Positions 24,900-33,381 of a stretch of 36,951 nt of DNA are shown in pieces. Within the stretch, counting starts at the first letter, position 1; every line of letters begins with the position of its first letter. A program made the position numbers and the translations under genes. The notes below the pieces were generated by a model. The model worked only from the letters and a program-made list of their open reading frames with translations, was not told the DNA's origin and ran no database searches. Origin of the DNA: JBGYPP01 sp041838515. GTDB lineage: Bacteria > Bacillota > Clostridia > Lachnospirales > Lachnospiraceae. The stretch covers positions 1 to 36,951 of the forward strand of contig JBGYPP010000038.1 in NCBI GenBank assembly GCA_041838515.1. Reading direction: 5' to 3'.

Positions 24900-27164
24900 C
24901 TAATCCACTTTTTTCAACTTGGCAAAGGCAGCGGATACAATCTTGGTCCCAAATCCCTCGAAATCCACCGTCACCCGCTTGTCCTGACCCCCGGGAGCCT
25001 CCTCTATGCGCCGCACCAGGCCCTGGCCGAATTTGACATGGCTGACCGTATCCCCCACGGCATATCCCAGATCCCCGGCGGGTTCCATACCCTTGGACAG
25101 GCCTGGCAATCCGCCTCCCCGCTTGTAGGGCTGCTCTGCCATAGGCGCGCTGCCGGGCCGCCCATAGGCGGCAGGCCTGGGCCTCTGCAGTCCTCCCTCC
25201 CTTTCCCAGGGCAGAGGCCCAGGCTTCCTAGGCACATCCCCCGTCAGCAATTCCTCCGGTATCTCCAGCACAAAGGGACTGACTCCATGGCGCTGCTCCT
25301 CACCAAAGAGAAAACGGCTGCGGGCGCAGGTCAGGAACAGGCGTTCTTTTGCCCGGGTTATGCCCACATATGCCAGACGCCGCTCCTCCTCCATATCCTC
25401 CGCATCCTCGGAGGCCACACAGCGCAGAGAGGGGAACAAGCCCTCCTCCATGCCCACCATAAATACATAGGGGAACTCCAATCCCTTAGCTCCGTGAAGG
25501 GTCATCAGAGTCACCCGGCTTTGTCCTTCCTCTGCCATGTCGGCGTCAGATACCAGCGCCACCTCCTCCAAAAATCCCTCCAAGGTGGGCTGGGATGCCT
25601 CCCTTTCATACTGCAGGGCCTTGGCTTCCAACTCCCAGATATTGGCCATGCGCTCCTGCCAATCCTCCTCCGCCTCCATCATATAGGCCTCGTAGCCTGT
25701 CTGCTCCACCACCAGGCCCACCAATGCGGAGATGGCTCCCTGCCCGGCTTTTTCCCCCAGCCCGGCCAGCAGCGCCGCAAATGCCTCCACCTTGGCCTTG
25801 GCCCTGCCCAGGCCGGGCACACTGGCCGCCCGGGACATGGCCTCCAGCAGCCCTCCCTCCAGCATGGCCCCATAATTCTCCAAGCGCTCCAGGCTGGCCT
25901 CTCCTATGGACCGCCGGGGCACATTGACAATACGCCGCAGAGAGAGCGCATCCAAGGGATTGGCCAGTATGCGCAGATAGGCCAGTATGTCCTTGACCTC
26001 CCTGCGGGCATAGAATTGCAGGCCGCCTATCATACGGTAGGGCAGGCCGGAGCGCACCAATTGCTCCTCTATGGCGCGGGACTGCGCATTGGTTCTGTAC
26101 AAAACGGCCATATCCCCATAAGCCGCCCCCTGCTGCCTTGCCAATGCGGCTATGGTCTGCGCCACAAAGGCCGCCTCCTCCTGTCCGCTTTCCCATTGGC
26201 GAAATGCTATCTTCTCCCCCCGCTTGTTGCTGGACCAAAGCCGCTTTTCCTTTCTGCGCCTGTTGTGGGAAATCACGCCGTTGGCCGCATCCAATATGGT
26301 CTGGGTGGATCGGTAATTCTGTTCCAGCTTTACCACCTTGGCCTGTGGAAACTGCTGCTCAAAATCCAGTATATTCCGGATATCCGCCCCCCGGAAGCGA
26401 TAGATGGACTGATCGTCATCCCCTACGACACAGATATTCCCCCTCTTGGCCGCCAACTGCCCTATCAGCGCAAATTGCACGGCATTGGTATCCTGATATT
26501 CATCCACCAGTATATAGTGAAAACGGTCCTGATAAGACTCCAGCACCTGAGGAAAATCCGCAAACAATTCCACCGTCCGCAGCAGCAGATCATCAAAGTC
26601 CAGGGCGTTAGCGGCCTGCAGGGCCTTTTCATACTCTGCGTACAACCTGGCCTTGATCCTCTCCCGGGAGGAAGCATAGTCTGACAGCTCGGACAGACAG
26701 GCCTCCGGGCTGCGCATTTGGTTTTTCTGATGGGAGATATAGGACAGAAAATCCCTTTCCTTGAATAGTTTTCTGTCTATATCCATCCTTTTTATCAAAT
26801 TCTTTATAATACTCTTTTGATCATCACCGTCATAGATGGCAAAATGCCTTCCATATCCCAAATGTTCTATATGCTGCCGCAAAATACGCACACACAGGGA
26901 ATGAAAGGTGGATATCCAGGCGCCAAAGCCCTCATCCCCCACCAAAGCCTCCACCCTCTCCTGCATTTCCTGGGCAGCCTTGTTGGTAAAGGTAATGGCC
27001 AGTATATGCCAGGGCAGTACCCCCTTTTCCTGTATCAGATACGCAATGCGATGGGTCAGCGCCCTGGTCTTCCCGGAGCCCGCGCCGGCCAATACAAGAA
27101 GCGGCCCTTCAGTATGAAGGACCGCCTTTCTTTGTTCTTCATTCAATCCTGCAAAAATATGCAT
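24900..27164 (-). CDS. pcrA: PcrA/UvrD-type DNA helicase
   Basis: A 754-residue superfamily 1 helicase for repair and replication restart, unwinding 3' to 5'. All motifs are present: Walker A GAGSGKT (about residues 25-31), motif II VDEYQDTNA, motif III GDDDQSIYRFRGAD, motif IV LEQNYRST, motif V TLHGAKGLEFPYVF and motif VI ERRLAYVGITRAKERL. The C-terminal end (AVGDTVSHVKFGQGLVRRIE) is the Tudor-like RNA-polymerase binding domain typical of PcrA. I chose the ATG at 27162-27164, giving MHIFAGLNEEQRKAV; a start seven codons earlier is possible. It starts 8 bases after the EAL gene and is followed by a terminator. Confidence 0.95.
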   Translation of the reverse strand: MHIFAGLNEEQRKAVLHTEGPLLVLAGAGSGKTRALTHRIAYLIQEKGVLPWHILAITFTNKAAQEMQERVEALVGDEGFGAWISTFHSLCVRILRQHIEHLGYGRHFAIYDGDDQKSIIKNLIKRMDIDRKLFKERDFLSYISHQKNQMRSPEACLSELSDYASSRERIKARLYAEYEKALQAANALDFDDLLLRTVELFADFPQVLESYQDRFHYILVDEYQDTNAVQFALIGQLAAKRGNICVVGDDDQSIYRFRGADIRNILDFEQQFPQAKVVKLEQNYRSTQTILDAANGVISHNRRRKEKRLWSSNKRGEKIAFRQWESGQEEAAFVAQTIAALARQQGAAYGDMAVLYRTNAQSRAIEEQLVRSGLPYRMIGGLQFYARREVKDILAYLRILANPLDALSLRRIVNVPRRSIGEASLERLENYGAMLEGGLLEAMSRAASVPGLGRAKAKVEAFAALLAGLGEKAGQGAISALVGLVVEQTGYEAYMMEAEEDWQERMANIWELEAKALQYEREASQPTLEGFLEEVALVSDADMAEEGQSRVTLMTLHGAKGLEFPYVFMVGMEEGLFPSLRCVASEDAEDMEEERRLAYVGITRAKERLFLTCARSRFLFGEEQRHGVSPFVLEIPEELLTGDVPRKPGPLPWEREGGLQRPRPAAYGRPGSAPMAEQPYKRGGGLPGLSKGMEPAGDLGYAVGDTVSHVKFGQGLVRRIEEAPGGQDKRVTVDFEGFGTKIVSAAFAKLKKVD

Positions 27165-27172
27165 GTAGCCCC

Positions 27173-28138
27173 CTACAGTCCCCATTCCCAGGCCCGGCCG
27201 TCAAAGCCATCGCAAAAAGCGGCAAAATCCCGCACAGGCATGGGCTGGGCAAAATAATACCCCTGGCCAAGATGGCAGCCCAATTCCCGGAAAGCCCTGG
27301 CGCAGGCCGCATCCTCCACCCCCTCGGCTATGACCACAAAACCCAGCTCCCTGAGCATAGTAATAATATGGCTCATCACAGGATTCCTGAGCTTGGCCTC
27401 CTCTATCTTGGACACCAGCTCCTGGTCTATCTTGATAATATCCGAGGGAAATTCCGTCAACAGATAAGGAGAGGCATAACCCTTGCCAAAATCATCCATC
27501 ACTACCCGTATGCCAGCCTCCCGCAGCTTCTCCACCGGCTCACGAATCTTCTCCTTTTGCATGAGCAGGCTCTCCTGGGAGAGCTCCACCTCCAGCAGCC
27601 AGGCGGGTATGCCGTATTCCTTGCGCAAAGCCAATATTCTCTGGGCGAACTCCCCTTTCTCCATATATTGGCCGGAAAAGTTCACAGAGATGGGTATGGG
27701 AAATTCACCCTTGTCCAAAACGTCCTTCAAAAAAACCAAAGCCTGTTTTAGGCCACAAAAATCTAAGGCCTCCATCCAGCCATGCTCTTCCAATATGGGC
27801 AAAAAATCCATGGGCAACAGTGTAGACCCGTCCTCCCTATGCCAGCGCATCAAAGCCTCGGCACTGGACACCATAGTTTTTTGCAAGTCAATTTTGGGCT
27901 GCAAATAGATTTGCAAATCCCCTACGGCCATGGCCTGCTCCACATTGGCCAAAACCCAAGCCGCAAAGTCCTCTTGCCCCGGCCGGGGCAAGATACCGGC
28001 AGACGGGGCCGAGCCTTCCTCATCCCCGGGCGCTATTTCTCCACCGCCCTTAATGACCACCAGGCTTTCGCCCAGCCTGCGACGGGGATCACTTGGATCA
28101 TACCCAAAGCCATCTGTTCCAAACACGCAATATTCCAT
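27173..28138 (-). CDS. EAL-domain protein (possible c-di-GMP phosphodiesterase)
   Basis: A 321-residue protein with an EAL domain (about residues 75-310) after a 60-residue N-terminal part of no known family. Key signatures are mostly kept: SAEALMRW (the EAL motif), NFSGQYME, DDFGKGYAS, IKIDQELV, VIAEGVED and GQGYYFAQPMP. The motif usually reading ELTE is ELSQ here, so activity is uncertain. No GGDEF, sensor or membrane helix is present. The start is uncertain: I use the ATG at 28136-28138 with a weak AAGG site; a TTG at 28177 and open frame above it lack a good site, so the N-terminus may be shortened. It shares a transcript with the helicase. Confidence 0.78.
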   Translation of the reverse strand: MEYCVFGTDGFGYDPSDPRRRLGESLVVIKGGGEIAPGDEEGSAPSAGILPRPGQEDFAAWVLANVEQAMAVGDLQIYLQPKIDLQKTMVSSAEALMRWHREDGSTLLPMDFLPILEEHGWMEALDFCGLKQALVFLKDVLDKGEFPIPISVNFSGQYMEKGEFAQRILALRKEYGIPAWLLEVELSQESLLMQKEKIREPVEKLREAGIRVVMDDFGKGYASPYLLTEFPSDIIKIDQELVSKIEEAKLRNPVMSHIITMLRELGFVVIAEGVEDAACARAFRELGCHLGQGYYFAQPMPVRDFAAFCDGFDGRAWEWGL

Positions 28139-28261
28139 GCCCCAACCTTGATGTCGAGTCCTGAGTTCTCTCCCCAATGAAGAATCAGGCCATCTCCCTT
28201 TCCTATTTGATATTCGATTTACACGCTAGAACAGACCACCCACTCCACCTTGTACTTTTTT

Positions 28262-28290
28262 ATTATATCCCTTTCTGTTGCCGGGGGCAA
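28262..28290 (-). promoter_or_regulatory. Sigma-A promoter of the EAL/helicase operon
   Basis: Minus-strand -35 TTGCCC (28285-28290), -10 TATAAT (28262-28267), 17-base spacer; gives a leader of about 115 bases. Confidence 0.7.
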
Positions 28291-28322
28291 TGGTGAAATT
28301 GTCCTAGACAAGCCGGAGCATA

Positions 28323-28351
28323 TTTACTTTCCCACAATAATGTGATAAAAT
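28323..28351 (+). promoter_or_regulatory. Sigma-A promoter of yerC
   Basis: -35 TTTACT (28323-28328), -10 TAAAAT (28346-28351), 17-base spacer. Divergent from the EAL/helicase promoter. The 262-base region between the two genes holds nothing else I can support. Confidence 0.55.
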
Positions 28352-28400
28352 TTTCTAGACTGCAAATGCTCTTACCACCAGGCCAGAAAGGAATCCCACC

Positions 28401-28721
28401 ATGACAAACAAAAAGATCAACACCCCGGCCATGGCCAAGTTGTTCGAGGCCATACTGACCTTGGAAAATACCCAGGAATGTTTTGATTTCTTTGAGGATC
28501 TCTGTACGGTAAATGAGCTTTTGTCCTTTGCGCAGAGGTTTGAGGTGGCCGCCATGCTCAAGGAGGGTCGGACCTATATAGACATTTCCGCCCAGACCGG
28601 CGCCTCAACGGCCACGGTCAGCCGGGTCAACCGCTCCCTGCACTATGGCAATGACGGCTATGATATGGTATTTGGCCGTATGGGCATGGCATTGCCGCCT
28701 GCCCGGGAAGAGAACGGCTGA
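28401..28721 (+). CDS. yerC: YerC/YecD family TrpR-like regulator
   Basis: A 106-residue DNA-binding protein of the TrpR-like YerC/YecD family. The helical core ELLSFAQRFEVAAMLKEGRT and the helix-turn-helix ISAQTGASTATVSRVNRSLH are diagnostic. The normal length is about 95-105. AAAGGA precedes the ATG. In Bacillus the gene lies just upstream of pcrB-pcrA-ligA; here it is divergent from an EAL gene and pcrA, so part of that neighbourhood is kept. Target genes are unknown. A strong bidirectional terminator follows. Confidence 0.92.
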   Translation: MTNKKINTPAMAKLFEAILTLENTQECFDFFEDLCTVNELLSFAQRFEVAAMLKEGRTYIDISAQTGASTATVSRVNRSLHYGNDGYDMVFGRMGMALPPAREENG

Positions 28722-28797
28722 CACAGCGGATTATGCCGGCATAGAACCCAAGAGGCAGCTAAGGCGGCCTTCTCACCAGATTTTTCCCCGTGTACGC

Positions 28798-28847
28798 AAA
28801 AAAGGATGCGACCATAGGCGGCAAGGGCCTATGTCCCGCATCCTTTT
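28798..28847. terminator. Bidirectional terminator between yerC and the LytM-like gene
   Basis: AAAAGGATGCG (28800-28810) pairs with CGCATCCTTTT (28837-28847), with an inner ATAGG/CCTAT helix. A and T runs on both sides serve both convergent genes. Confidence 0.85.
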
Positions 28848-28866
28848 GCATGAACTCTCGATGGCA

Positions 28867-29889
28867 TTAACCCTCTATGGCCAGCATATCCAGAGGATTG
28901 ATAATCTGGCCGTCCTTCCACATCTGGTATCCCACAGAGGCATTCTCTTGGGATATATACGCCAGCGCCGCCCCCTTGGCCACAGTCTGTCCCGCCTCCA
29001 CCATAGGCGAGGAGGGCATGCGGTACATGGTCAGGTATCCATTGCCATGGTCCAGTATGATCAGATGGCCGAAAACCTCGTCCGCCTCCACCTTGGTTAC
29101 CTCCCCGCCTCCGGCCGCCAACACCAGAGCACCCTTTTGGGGGGAGAAGATGGTCAGCCAATCCTCCTGCTCCCTCTGTTCCACAGAGGCTGCTGCGCTG
29201 AGAGGATATCCGGCGGGCAGGAAGAACTGCTGCCACTGCTCCTGGAGCTTGGCAGCATCCTCCTTTTGCGCCTGCACCGTATCCTTGAGAACCAGATTTT
29301 CCTCCTCCAGGGAAAGTATCCTCTCCTCCAGCGCGGCATTGTCCTGCTCCACAGCAATCAAGGCCTCTTCTTTTTTATCAAATTGATCCGAAATGGTTTG
29401 CCATAGGCTGTTTTCATAGATCAGAAAGCCTATCACTCCGCCCACCAGCGCGCTAATGCTCAGAGCCACTATCCAAAGCATCATAGGGCTGAGCCGCAGA
29501 GTATAGGCCCTGGCGCCTGGCCTGTCCTCCTGATAGGTAAAAATATGCCCCTTAGCCCTCTCTCCGGCCGCCTTAGCTCCGCCAAACAAGCCGCCTCTCT
29601 TCCCTTCAGCCGACGAGCCTGCCCCATCCTCCACATCCAGGCTGTCGGCCTCCGGGGATGCGGATCCCATCCCATTTTCCGCCTGTGGTTCTGCCGGATC
29701 CATAGGGCAGGCATCCAACTGCCCTTTCTGTCCCTCTTGCTGTCCCTCTTGCTGTCCCTCTTGCTGTCCCTCTTGCTGTCCCTCTTGCTGTCCCTCTTGC
29801 TGTCCCTCTTTCTGCCCCTCTTTCCGCTCCTCCTGAGCCTGCACCGGATCTAGTCCGGGCCCGGGAGTCATTTTGCGGTTCTTTCTCAT
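28867..29889 (-). CDS. Membrane-anchored degenerate LytM/M23 protein with (Q/K)EGQ repeats
   Basis: A 340-residue protein. The N-terminal cytosolic part has eight 4-residue repeats (K/Q)EGQ (about residues 23-54) and a low-complexity acidic stretch, then a membrane helix (about 136-157), a coiled coil (about 168-210) and a LytM/M23 domain (about 240-335). The domain keeps IILDHGNGYLTMYR and VAKGAALAYIS but lacks the zinc ligands: the usual YxH is YRM and the HxH is replaced by YQMW, so it is probably inactive, as in EnvC or SpoIIQ-like regulators or scaffolds of cell-wall enzymes. The start at 29889 has AAGGG 9 bases upstream; 56 open codons above it are not used. Confidence 0.8.
   Translation of the reverse strand: MRKNRKMTPGPGLDPVQAQEERKEGQKEGQQEGQQEGQQEGQQEGQQEGQQEGQKGQLDACPMDPAEPQAENGMGSASPEADSLDVEDGAGSSAEGKRGGLFGGAKAAGERAKGHIFTYQEDRPGARAYTLRLSPMMLWIVALSISALVGGVIGFLIYENSLWQTISDQFDKKEEALIAVEQDNAALEERILSLEEENLVLKDTVQAQKEDAAKLQEQWQQFFLPAGYPLSAAASVEQREQEDWLTIFSPQKGALVLAAGGGEVTKVEADEVFGHLIILDHGNGYLTMYRMPSSPMVEAGQTVAKGAALAYISQENASVGYQMWKDGQIINPLDMLAIEG
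29728..29823 (-). repeat. 12-bp tandem repeat in the LytM-like gene
   Basis: Eight 12-base units: six identical CTGTCCCTCTTG copies (29728-29799) followed by two diverged ones. It is in frame and codes for the (K/Q)EGQ repeats. Near-identity suggests recent slippage, so length may vary between strains. Confidence 0.95.
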
Positions 29890-29942
29890 ACTCTCATGCC
29901 CTTTCCCACCGCCCTCCAAAGACAGTGCTATTGCTGAGGTAT

Positions 29943-29971
29943 ATTGTAAATCATATTCAAAAAAAACGCAA
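29943..29971 (-). promoter_or_regulatory. Sigma-A promoter of the LytM-like gene
   Basis: Minus-strand -35 TTGCGT (29966-29971), -10 TACAAT (29943-29948), 17-base spacer. An 8-base inverted repeat, CAATATTT-actag-AAATATTG (29969-29989), overlaps the -35 box and may be an operator. Confidence 0.55.
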
Positions 29972-30063
29972 TATTTACTAGAAATATTGTAATATATTTG
30001 TAATATCCACGGATAGTGATCAGGAAATTCTCCCCCCTCCCTCCTATAGCAGGTCAAAGGCAG

Positions 30064-30095
30064 GGCGGCGGGGCGCGGTCCACCGCCCCACCGCC
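30064..30095 (-). terminator. GC-rich stem-loop after the LD-carboxypeptidase gene
   Basis: A 12-pair GC stem with one wobble, about 24 bases after the stop codon. Only a short T-run follows on the minus strand, so it may stabilise the 3' end more than terminate. Confidence 0.5.
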
Positions 30096-30118
30096 GGGAC
30101 AGCCGGCATTAACTGGAT

Positions 30119-31180
30119 CTATGCCTCCCCAGATCTTGCAAAACCCTCCAGATACTCCAGTTCCAAATGATTGCCACAGGCCTCAATGCGGGCCAGACCG
30201 CCCTGTATGATGGGCAGCATAGGCGGCAGATGCCCTATATCCCCATTGAGCAATATGGGCAGGCCCATATCCCCCAAGGCTCCCAATACCGCCTCCTCCA
30301 TATCCAGACCCATGGACTGCCGGCCAAAGAGCATGGGCCGGCCAAAGAAAAACCCCCGGGCATGGTCGAACCAGCCGCAGTGGCGCAGCTTCCACAATGC
30401 CCTGCGCAGGGCAAAGGGCCCCAATTCACAGGCCTCCAAAAACCAGATCAGGCCCTCCCCGGCATACCTCTTTGCAAATTCCTCCAAACGGTCAAAAGAG
30501 GTGCCGGCCAGGTGCAGCAAACAGTCCAGGCAGCCGCCTACCAGCCTGCCCTCCATGACCAGCGCCTCTGCCTCGCCCTCCCCTGGAGAGTAAAGGCGAT
30601 GCGCATAAGGCTCCGTGGTATTGTAAGAAGCCAGAGGATGATTTTCATCCTTGAGGGATAGGATCTCCCAGTGGGTATAGTTGGTAAAACGGCGTTTTCT
30701 GCCCTGGAGCAGCAGGAATACATCTTCCAAGCTCTCATGCCAGGGATCCATGCCAAAGGCCGGCGCGCAAGGGCCGTATATGCTGGCCGTATCTGTCAGA
30801 GTGGCCAGCAAAAATCCCAGATTGGTATTGTCTGAATACCCCAAAAACCACTTAGGCTCCGCCTGGGCCAGACGGCCAAAATCCACATAATCCAGGATTT
30901 CGCACATCAGCTCCCCGCCTCCGCAGGAGATCAGCACATCCCCCCGCCCCTCATCCAGAAAGGAACGCACAAATTCCTCTCCGCAGGCCTCCGGCGGCGC
31001 GCTGATACCCACACCCTCCTGCTTGCAGCAATTCTCTCCCAAAAACAGCGCAAAACCCCTGCGGCGGAACACAGACAAGGCATGGGAAAAGGCAGTGGCA
31101 TAGGGTTCGGTGGCACAGCCAAAGGAGGGGGCCACAAAGCCTATGCGCCCTCCCGGCGCCAAAAAAGCCCCATAACGCAT
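30119..31180 (-). CDS. LD-carboxypeptidase, peptidase family S66
   Basis: A 353-residue serine peptidase of the LdcA/S66 family, which removes the terminal D-Ala from muropeptide tetrapeptides in cell-wall recycling, or acts in microcin immunity (MccF branch). The nucleophile elbow is GYSDNTN with Ser116; Glu249 in WFLEACE and His317 in GDIGHLPP complete the triad. The length is typical and no signal peptide is seen, so it is cytosolic. GGAGG lies 5 bases before the ATG. It starts 12 bases after the decarboxylase gene and is co-transcribed; linkage to a meso-diaminopimelate enzyme supports the wall-recycling role. Confidence 0.92.
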   Translation of the reverse strand: MRYGAFLAPGGRIGFVAPSFGCATEPYATAFSHALSVFRRRGFALFLGENCCKQEGVGISAPPEACGEEFVRSFLDEGRGDVLISCGGGELMCEILDYVDFGRLAQAEPKWFLGYSDNTNLGFLLATLTDTASIYGPCAPAFGMDPWHESLEDVFLLLQGRKRRFTNYTHWEILSLKDENHPLASYNTTEPYAHRLYSPGEGEAEALVMEGRLVGGCLDCLLHLAGTSFDRLEEFAKRYAGEGLIWFLEACELGPFALRRALWKLRHCGWFDHARGFFFGRPMLFGRQSMGLDMEEAVLGALGDMGLPILLNGDIGHLPPMLPIIQGGLARIEACGNHLELEYLEGFARSGEA

Positions 31181-31192
31181 ACACGCCTCCCA

Positions 31193-32476
31193 TCAATCAA
31201 AAATCTTGGCAAAACCCGGCCATAAATCCAAAGTGGCAAAATAATCCTCCGGCCTCTCTGCCCGGCGGATCAGCCGCACCTGGCCATCCTCCCCCAACAG
31301 CAGCTCCGCGCATTTCAATTTTCCATTATAATTATACCCCATGGCATAGCCATGGGCGCCAGCATCGTGTATGGCCAGATAATCCCCTATTTCTATTGCA
31401 GGCAAGGGCCGGTCTATGGCAAATTTGTCATTATTTTCACAAAGAGAGCCTACCACATCCACCACACCTGCCTCCGGCGCCTCCTCCTTGCCCAGAACGG
31501 TAATATGGTGGTAAGAACCATACATGGCCGGCCGCATCAGATGGACGGCGCAGGCATCTACACCCACATATTCCTTGTAAATGCTCTTTTTGTGTATGGC
31601 CTGAGTGACCAACATGCCATAGGGAGCCAGCATATACCGCCCCAGCTCCGTGTATATGGCCACATCCCCCATGCCCGCCGGCTCCAGTATGTCCGCATAT
31701 GCCTGCCGTACGCCCTCTCCTATACGGAAAATATCATTGGGCAGCTGATCCGGCCTGTAGGCCACGCCTATGCCGCCTGATAGGTTGACAAAGGAAATAT
31801 GCACGCCCAGCCTCTCCTTGGCCTCCCTGGCCAGGGCAAACAGCTGCGCTGCCAGTTGGGGATAATACGCATTGTTGACCACATTGCTGGCCAGGAAAGC
31901 GTGTATGCCCATATGCTCCACGCCCTTATCCCGCATGATTTCCATGGCCTTAAACAGCTGTTCCTTGGTCATGCCATACTTCGCATCCTGAGGATGGTCC
32001 ATGATCTCATTGCCCAGGGAGAAACTGCCTCCGGGATTATAACGCAGTGATAGGGTCTTGGGCAAATGCCCCAGCACCTGCTCCAGCAGTACCAGATGGC
32101 TGAAATCGTCCAGATTGATGATGGCTCCCAGGCTGGACGCATAGGAGAACTCCTCTAGCGGCGTTTCATTGGAGGAAAACATGATATCCCCGCCTACTAC
32201 GCCAAGCGCCTTTGAGAGCATCAGCTCTGTCCGGGAGGAACAGTCGCAGCCACAGCCCTCCTCCTTGAGAATTTGAATCAGATATGGATTGGCATTGGCC
32301 TTTACCGCAAAGAATTCCTTATACCCGGGATTCCAGGCAAAGGCCTGCCGCAATGCCCTGGCATTGGCCCTTATCCCTTTCTCATCGTAAATATGAAAGG
32401 GCGTAGGATACTCCGCCGCTATACTCTCCACCATGGCCTTGCTCAAGAAAGCCTTTTTTTCCTGTCGAATTTCCAT
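31193..32476 (-). CDS. lysA: Diaminopimelate decarboxylase-like PLP enzyme
   Basis: A 427-residue fold-type III decarboxylase. PLP-binding Lys59 is in FFAVKANANP, and SGGIGVAY, ELGRYMLAPYG and the dimer-active-site motif CENNDKFA with DAGAHGYAMGYNYN follow. In standard LysA the motif is CES-G/A-D and the H-I-G-S helix is HIGSQ; here they are CENND and HAFLASN, a variant often annotated as LysA in clostridia. It should decarboxylate meso-diaminopimelate to lysine, but a related substrate is possible. GGAGG lies 5 bases before the ATG at 32474-32476; another ATG is directly upstream. It is followed by an LD-carboxypeptidase gene. The 194-base gap above it holds no clear promoter. Confidence 0.85.
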   Translation of the reverse strand: MEIRQEKKAFLSKAMVESIAAEYPTPFHIYDEKGIRANARALRQAFAWNPGYKEFFAVKANANPYLIQILKEEGCGCDCSSRTELMLSKALGVVGGDIMFSSNETPLEEFSYASSLGAIINLDDFSHLVLLEQVLGHLPKTLSLRYNPGGSFSLGNEIMDHPQDAKYGMTKEQLFKAMEIMRDKGVEHMGIHAFLASNVVNNAYYPQLAAQLFALAREAKERLGVHISFVNLSGGIGVAYRPDQLPNDIFRIGEGVRQAYADILEPAGMGDVAIYTELGRYMLAPYGMLVTQAIHKKSIYKEYVGVDACAVHLMRPAMYGSYHHITVLGKEEAPEAGVVDVVGSLCENNDKFAIDRPLPAIEIGDYLAIHDAGAHGYAMGYNYNGKLKCAELLLGEDGQVRLIRRAERPEDYFATLDLWPGFAKIFD

Positions 32477-32670
32477 CATTTCCTCCTATACCCACAGTCC
32501 ATACAAGGCTTTATTGGGTAATCCCCCAAAGCCTTTCCACCGCCCAAACCTGCCAGGGCCGGCCACAGCTTCTTCCCCGGCAGATACGAAATGACCGCCT
32601 CCAGCCCGACCAATGGGGTGGCAGCCACCTATCTCAAATCGTCTGCACCCACAGCACCCCTGCCCTGCGC

Positions 32671-33369
32671 CTACTCCGGCATGCCTCCCCAGGCCAGAGG
32701 AGTTATGCCTTGCTCCTCCAAAAACCGATTGACCTTGGAAAAAGGCCTGCTGCCAAAGAACCCCCTATATGCTGATAAGGGGGAGGGATGAGGGGATTTC
32801 CATATGCGCACTCCCTCTCCGGCCAGCACCTCTTCGTATCCCCAGGCATCCCTGCCCCAGAGCAATACAGCCAGGGGCTGGCCCGTGCCGGCCAAATAAG
32901 CCAAAATCCGCTTGGTAAGCCGCTCCCAACCCCGCCGCCTATGAGAACCCGGCTTGCCGGCCTCCACCGTCCAAACAGTATTGCAGAGCAATACCCCCTC
33001 TCTGGCCCAGGCCTGCAAATTCCCCGACCCAGGCATGGGCAAACCCAAATCCGCCTGCCTCTCCAAAAAAATATTCCGCAATGAAGGAGGAAGCTTCACC
33101 CCCTCCGGCACGGAAAAGGCCAGCCCATGGGCCTGTCCCGGCCCATGATAGGGATCCTGCCCAAGGATTAGCGCCTTGATTTCCCCGGGCTGTACATAGG
33201 AAAGGGCTTGAAACACCAGTTCACGTGGAGGATATATGGTCTTGGTATCATATTCTCCCTCCAAATAGGCGCACAAATTACGAAAATAGGGCTGATCCCA
33301 CTCTGTCGCCAAAACCTCCAGCCACTGCGGCCCCAGGCAGGCGCGCCACATATCCGGCAATCTCTCCAT
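32671..33369 (-). CDS. ung: Uracil-DNA glycosylase
   Basis: A 232-residue family-1 uracil-DNA glycosylase that removes uracil from DNA to start base excision repair. Catalytic Asp72 is in ILGQDPYHGP, the second loop reads HPSPLSAYRGFFGSRPFSKVN in part, with His194, and VLLCNTVWTVE is the usual uracil-recognition strand. Length and motifs are normal. GGGGG lies 5 bases before the ATG at 33367-33369. It is downstream of the large charged protein gene with a stem-loop between. It may lead the unit that continues into lysA, since no promoter is visible in the 194-base gap. Confidence 0.95.
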   Translation of the reverse strand: MERLPDMWRACLGPQWLEVLATEWDQPYFRNLCAYLEGEYDTKTIYPPRELVFQALSYVQPGEIKALILGQDPYHGPGQAHGLAFSVPEGVKLPPSLRNIFLERQADLGLPMPGSGNLQAWAREGVLLCNTVWTVEAGKPGSHRRRGWERLTKRILAYLAGTGQPLAVLLWGRDAWGYEEVLAGEGVRIWKSPHPSPLSAYRGFFGSRPFSKVNRFLEEQGITPLAWGGMPE

Positions 33370-33381
33370 AATCCCCCATAT

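Noticed and set aside
25038..26684. Long plus-strand frame of 548 codons opposite the helicase gene
   Set aside because: It is antisense to a helicase with every motif intact; composition is that of a shadow frame in GC-rich DNA.
30119..31180. Microcin C immunity protein MccF instead of LD-carboxypeptidase
   Set aside because: Both are S66 peptidases and cannot be separated with certainty by eye, but pairing with a diaminopimelate enzyme favours wall recycling.
32480..32668. Open minus-strand frame of about 53 codons ending CMDCGYRRK with its TGA overlapping the lysA start
   Set aside because: It starts right after an in-frame TAG, has no ATG or ribosome binding site and matches no family; the overlap with the lysA start is intriguing but not enough.
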